Assembly (NCBI GenBank): GCA_021773835.1
Contig: JAJFJQ010000051.1
Span: 1 to 64,000 of the forward strand
From: Gammaproteobacteria bacterium
Lineage (GTDB): Bacteria > Pseudomonadota > Gammaproteobacteria > Ga0077536
DNA: 64,000 nt
Direction of reading: 5' to 3'
Part shown: one piece after another, positions 63,327 to 64,000 of the stretch
Numbering within the stretch: position 1 is the first letter of the stretch
Layout: the number at the start of each line of letters is the position of its first letter
Notes under the pieces: generated by a model
The model's input: only the letters and a program-made list of their open reading frames with translations
What the model was told of the DNA's origin: nothing
Database searches by the model: none
Program-made: the position numbers and the translations under genes

Positions 63327-64000
63327 TCCCAAACGCAGCAACCAATGGGTGCAACAAATGCAACCCTATTTTGCGGCCCTTGGAGAGTCGCCGCCGGTGG
63401 TGGTCGAAGGGAAATTGAGTCGCATGGTTGGTTTAACGCTCGAAGCAGTCGGGTGTCAGGCAGCGATCGGAGATCGTTGTGAAGTCTTCAATAATCGTGA
63501 TGAGCGACTGGAGACTGAAGTTGTCGGTTTTGCCGGTGACCGATTATTCCTCATGCCCACGGGTATTCCGCGTGGCCTAGCGCCAAATGCCCGCGTGATC
63601 CCAATCGGCGGGGCGGGCGATGTCGGGGTCGGTCCCGGTCTGCTTGGACGTGTTATTGACGGTGCCGGAGAACCGCTCGACGGTGGCGGCCCGCTACGCT
63701 TGGAAGGTCGTTGGCCGCTGTATGGTACGCCAACGAACCCACTCAGGCGTACACCGATCCGCGATCAGCTCGATGTTGGTGTCCGCTCGATCAACGCATT
63801 GTTGTGTGTCGGTCGAGGTCAACGCCTGGGTCTGTTCGCGCCAAGCGGTGTTGGAAAAAGTGTGTTGCTCGGGATGATGACGCGTTATACCGATGCGGAT
63901 GTCATCGTTGTTGGTTTGGTTGGCGAGCGGGGCCGTGAGGTCAAGGAATTTATCGACGATATTCTTGGCGCCGAGGGCTTGTCGCGCGCCGTCGTCGTTG
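63316..64000 (+). CDS. fliI: FliI, flagellar export ATPase (partial at window edge)
   Basis: The first 228 codons of the gene are present. From the GTG at 63316 (11-base overlap with fliH) the product shows GVGPGLLGRVIDGAGEPLD, then TPIRDQLDVGVRSIN, the Walker A LFAPSGVGKSVLLGMM, and VGLVGERGREVKEFI. These are FliI hallmarks; the Walker A Gly is Pro-Ser here (usual GSGVGKS). The remaining half lies beyond the window. Confidence 0.94.
   Translation, partial: MPIDPKRSNQWVQQMQPYFAALGESPPVVVEGKLSRMVGLTLEAVGCQAAIGDRCEVFNNRDERLETEVVGFAGDRLFLMPTGIPRGLAPNARVIPIGGAGDVGVGPGLLGRVIDGAGEPLDGGGPLRLEGRWPLYGTPTNPLRRTPIRDQLDVGVRSINALLCVGRGQRLGLFAPSGVGKSVLLGMMTRYTDADVIVVGLVGERGREVKEFIDDILGAEGLSRAVVV

Overview
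The window reads as the chromosome of a polarly flagellated gammaproteobacterium. The evidence is a FleQ-FleS-FleR master regulatory set, an flgM-flgN-PilZ arrangement, matches to sigma-54 and sigma-28 promoters in the flagellar locus, an RmlB-like/SPINDLY-like surface sugar region and a PEP-CTERM protein. I cannot name the genus. All functional calls come from reading motifs and gene order; no database search was run.

Region 1 (1 to about 15077) is the right-hand part of a genomic island. It carries a DNA phosphorothioation (PT) defence locus: dndB, dndC, dndD and dndE, a convergent 75-residue HARE-HTH protein, a PT-associated methyltransferase-like protein, and then a tightly overlapping four-gene block. 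That block is a 54-residue protein, a second SMC/DndD-like ATPase, a Dnd-associated protein 4 and a PLD-nuclease/SF2-helicase fusion. No dndF, dndG, dndH or dndA is present in the window. The island ends in a degraded transposase fragment and a detached 3' half of a tRNA-Thr(CGT) gene, the expected scar of integration into a tRNA gene. The island is visibly more A+T-rich than what follows.

Region 2 (15.4-20.8 kb) is ordinary chromosome. It holds a PEP-CTERM protein with a clear terminator, a small secreted protein, a glutathione S-transferase, a DUF3237 gene interrupted by one in-frame TGA, a cobalt-type nitrile hydratase made of three subunits plus its activator, a flavin reductase-like protein and a small membrane protein.

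Region 3 (20.8-34.3 kb) is a glycan-modification region. It encodes a very large glycosyltransferase/sulfotransferase/TPR fusion, an RmlB-like protein with damaged catalytic motifs, a SPINDLY-type TPR O-glycosyltransferase, a methyltransferase-like protein, a glycosyltransferase/FkbM/radical-SAM fusion, a phytanoyl-CoA-dioxygenase-like enzyme and a secreted protein. A strong sigma-28 promoter match lies directly upstream of the SPINDLY-type gene. This, together with the adjoining flagellar locus, suggests that part of this region glycosylates flagellin.

Region 4 (34.3-36.9 kb) has a tRNA-Ala(CGC) and an arsenosugar-type trio (ArsS radical SAM protein and two associated transferases).

Region 5 (36.9-64 kb) is a large flagellar locus. 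It runs ycgR-like, flgN, flgM, flgA (minus strand); flgB to flgI; flgJ, flgK, flgL; flagellin, flaG, fliD, fliS, fliT-like, PilZ-like; fleQ; fleS, fleR; and fliE, fliF, fliG, fliH, fliI, with fliI cut by the window edge. Sigma-54 promoter matches precede flgB, flgJ and fleS. Sigma-28 matches precede flgM and flagellin. This fits the standard hierarchy in which FleQ and sigma-54 start the system and FliA (sigma-28) turns on late genes once FlgM is exported.
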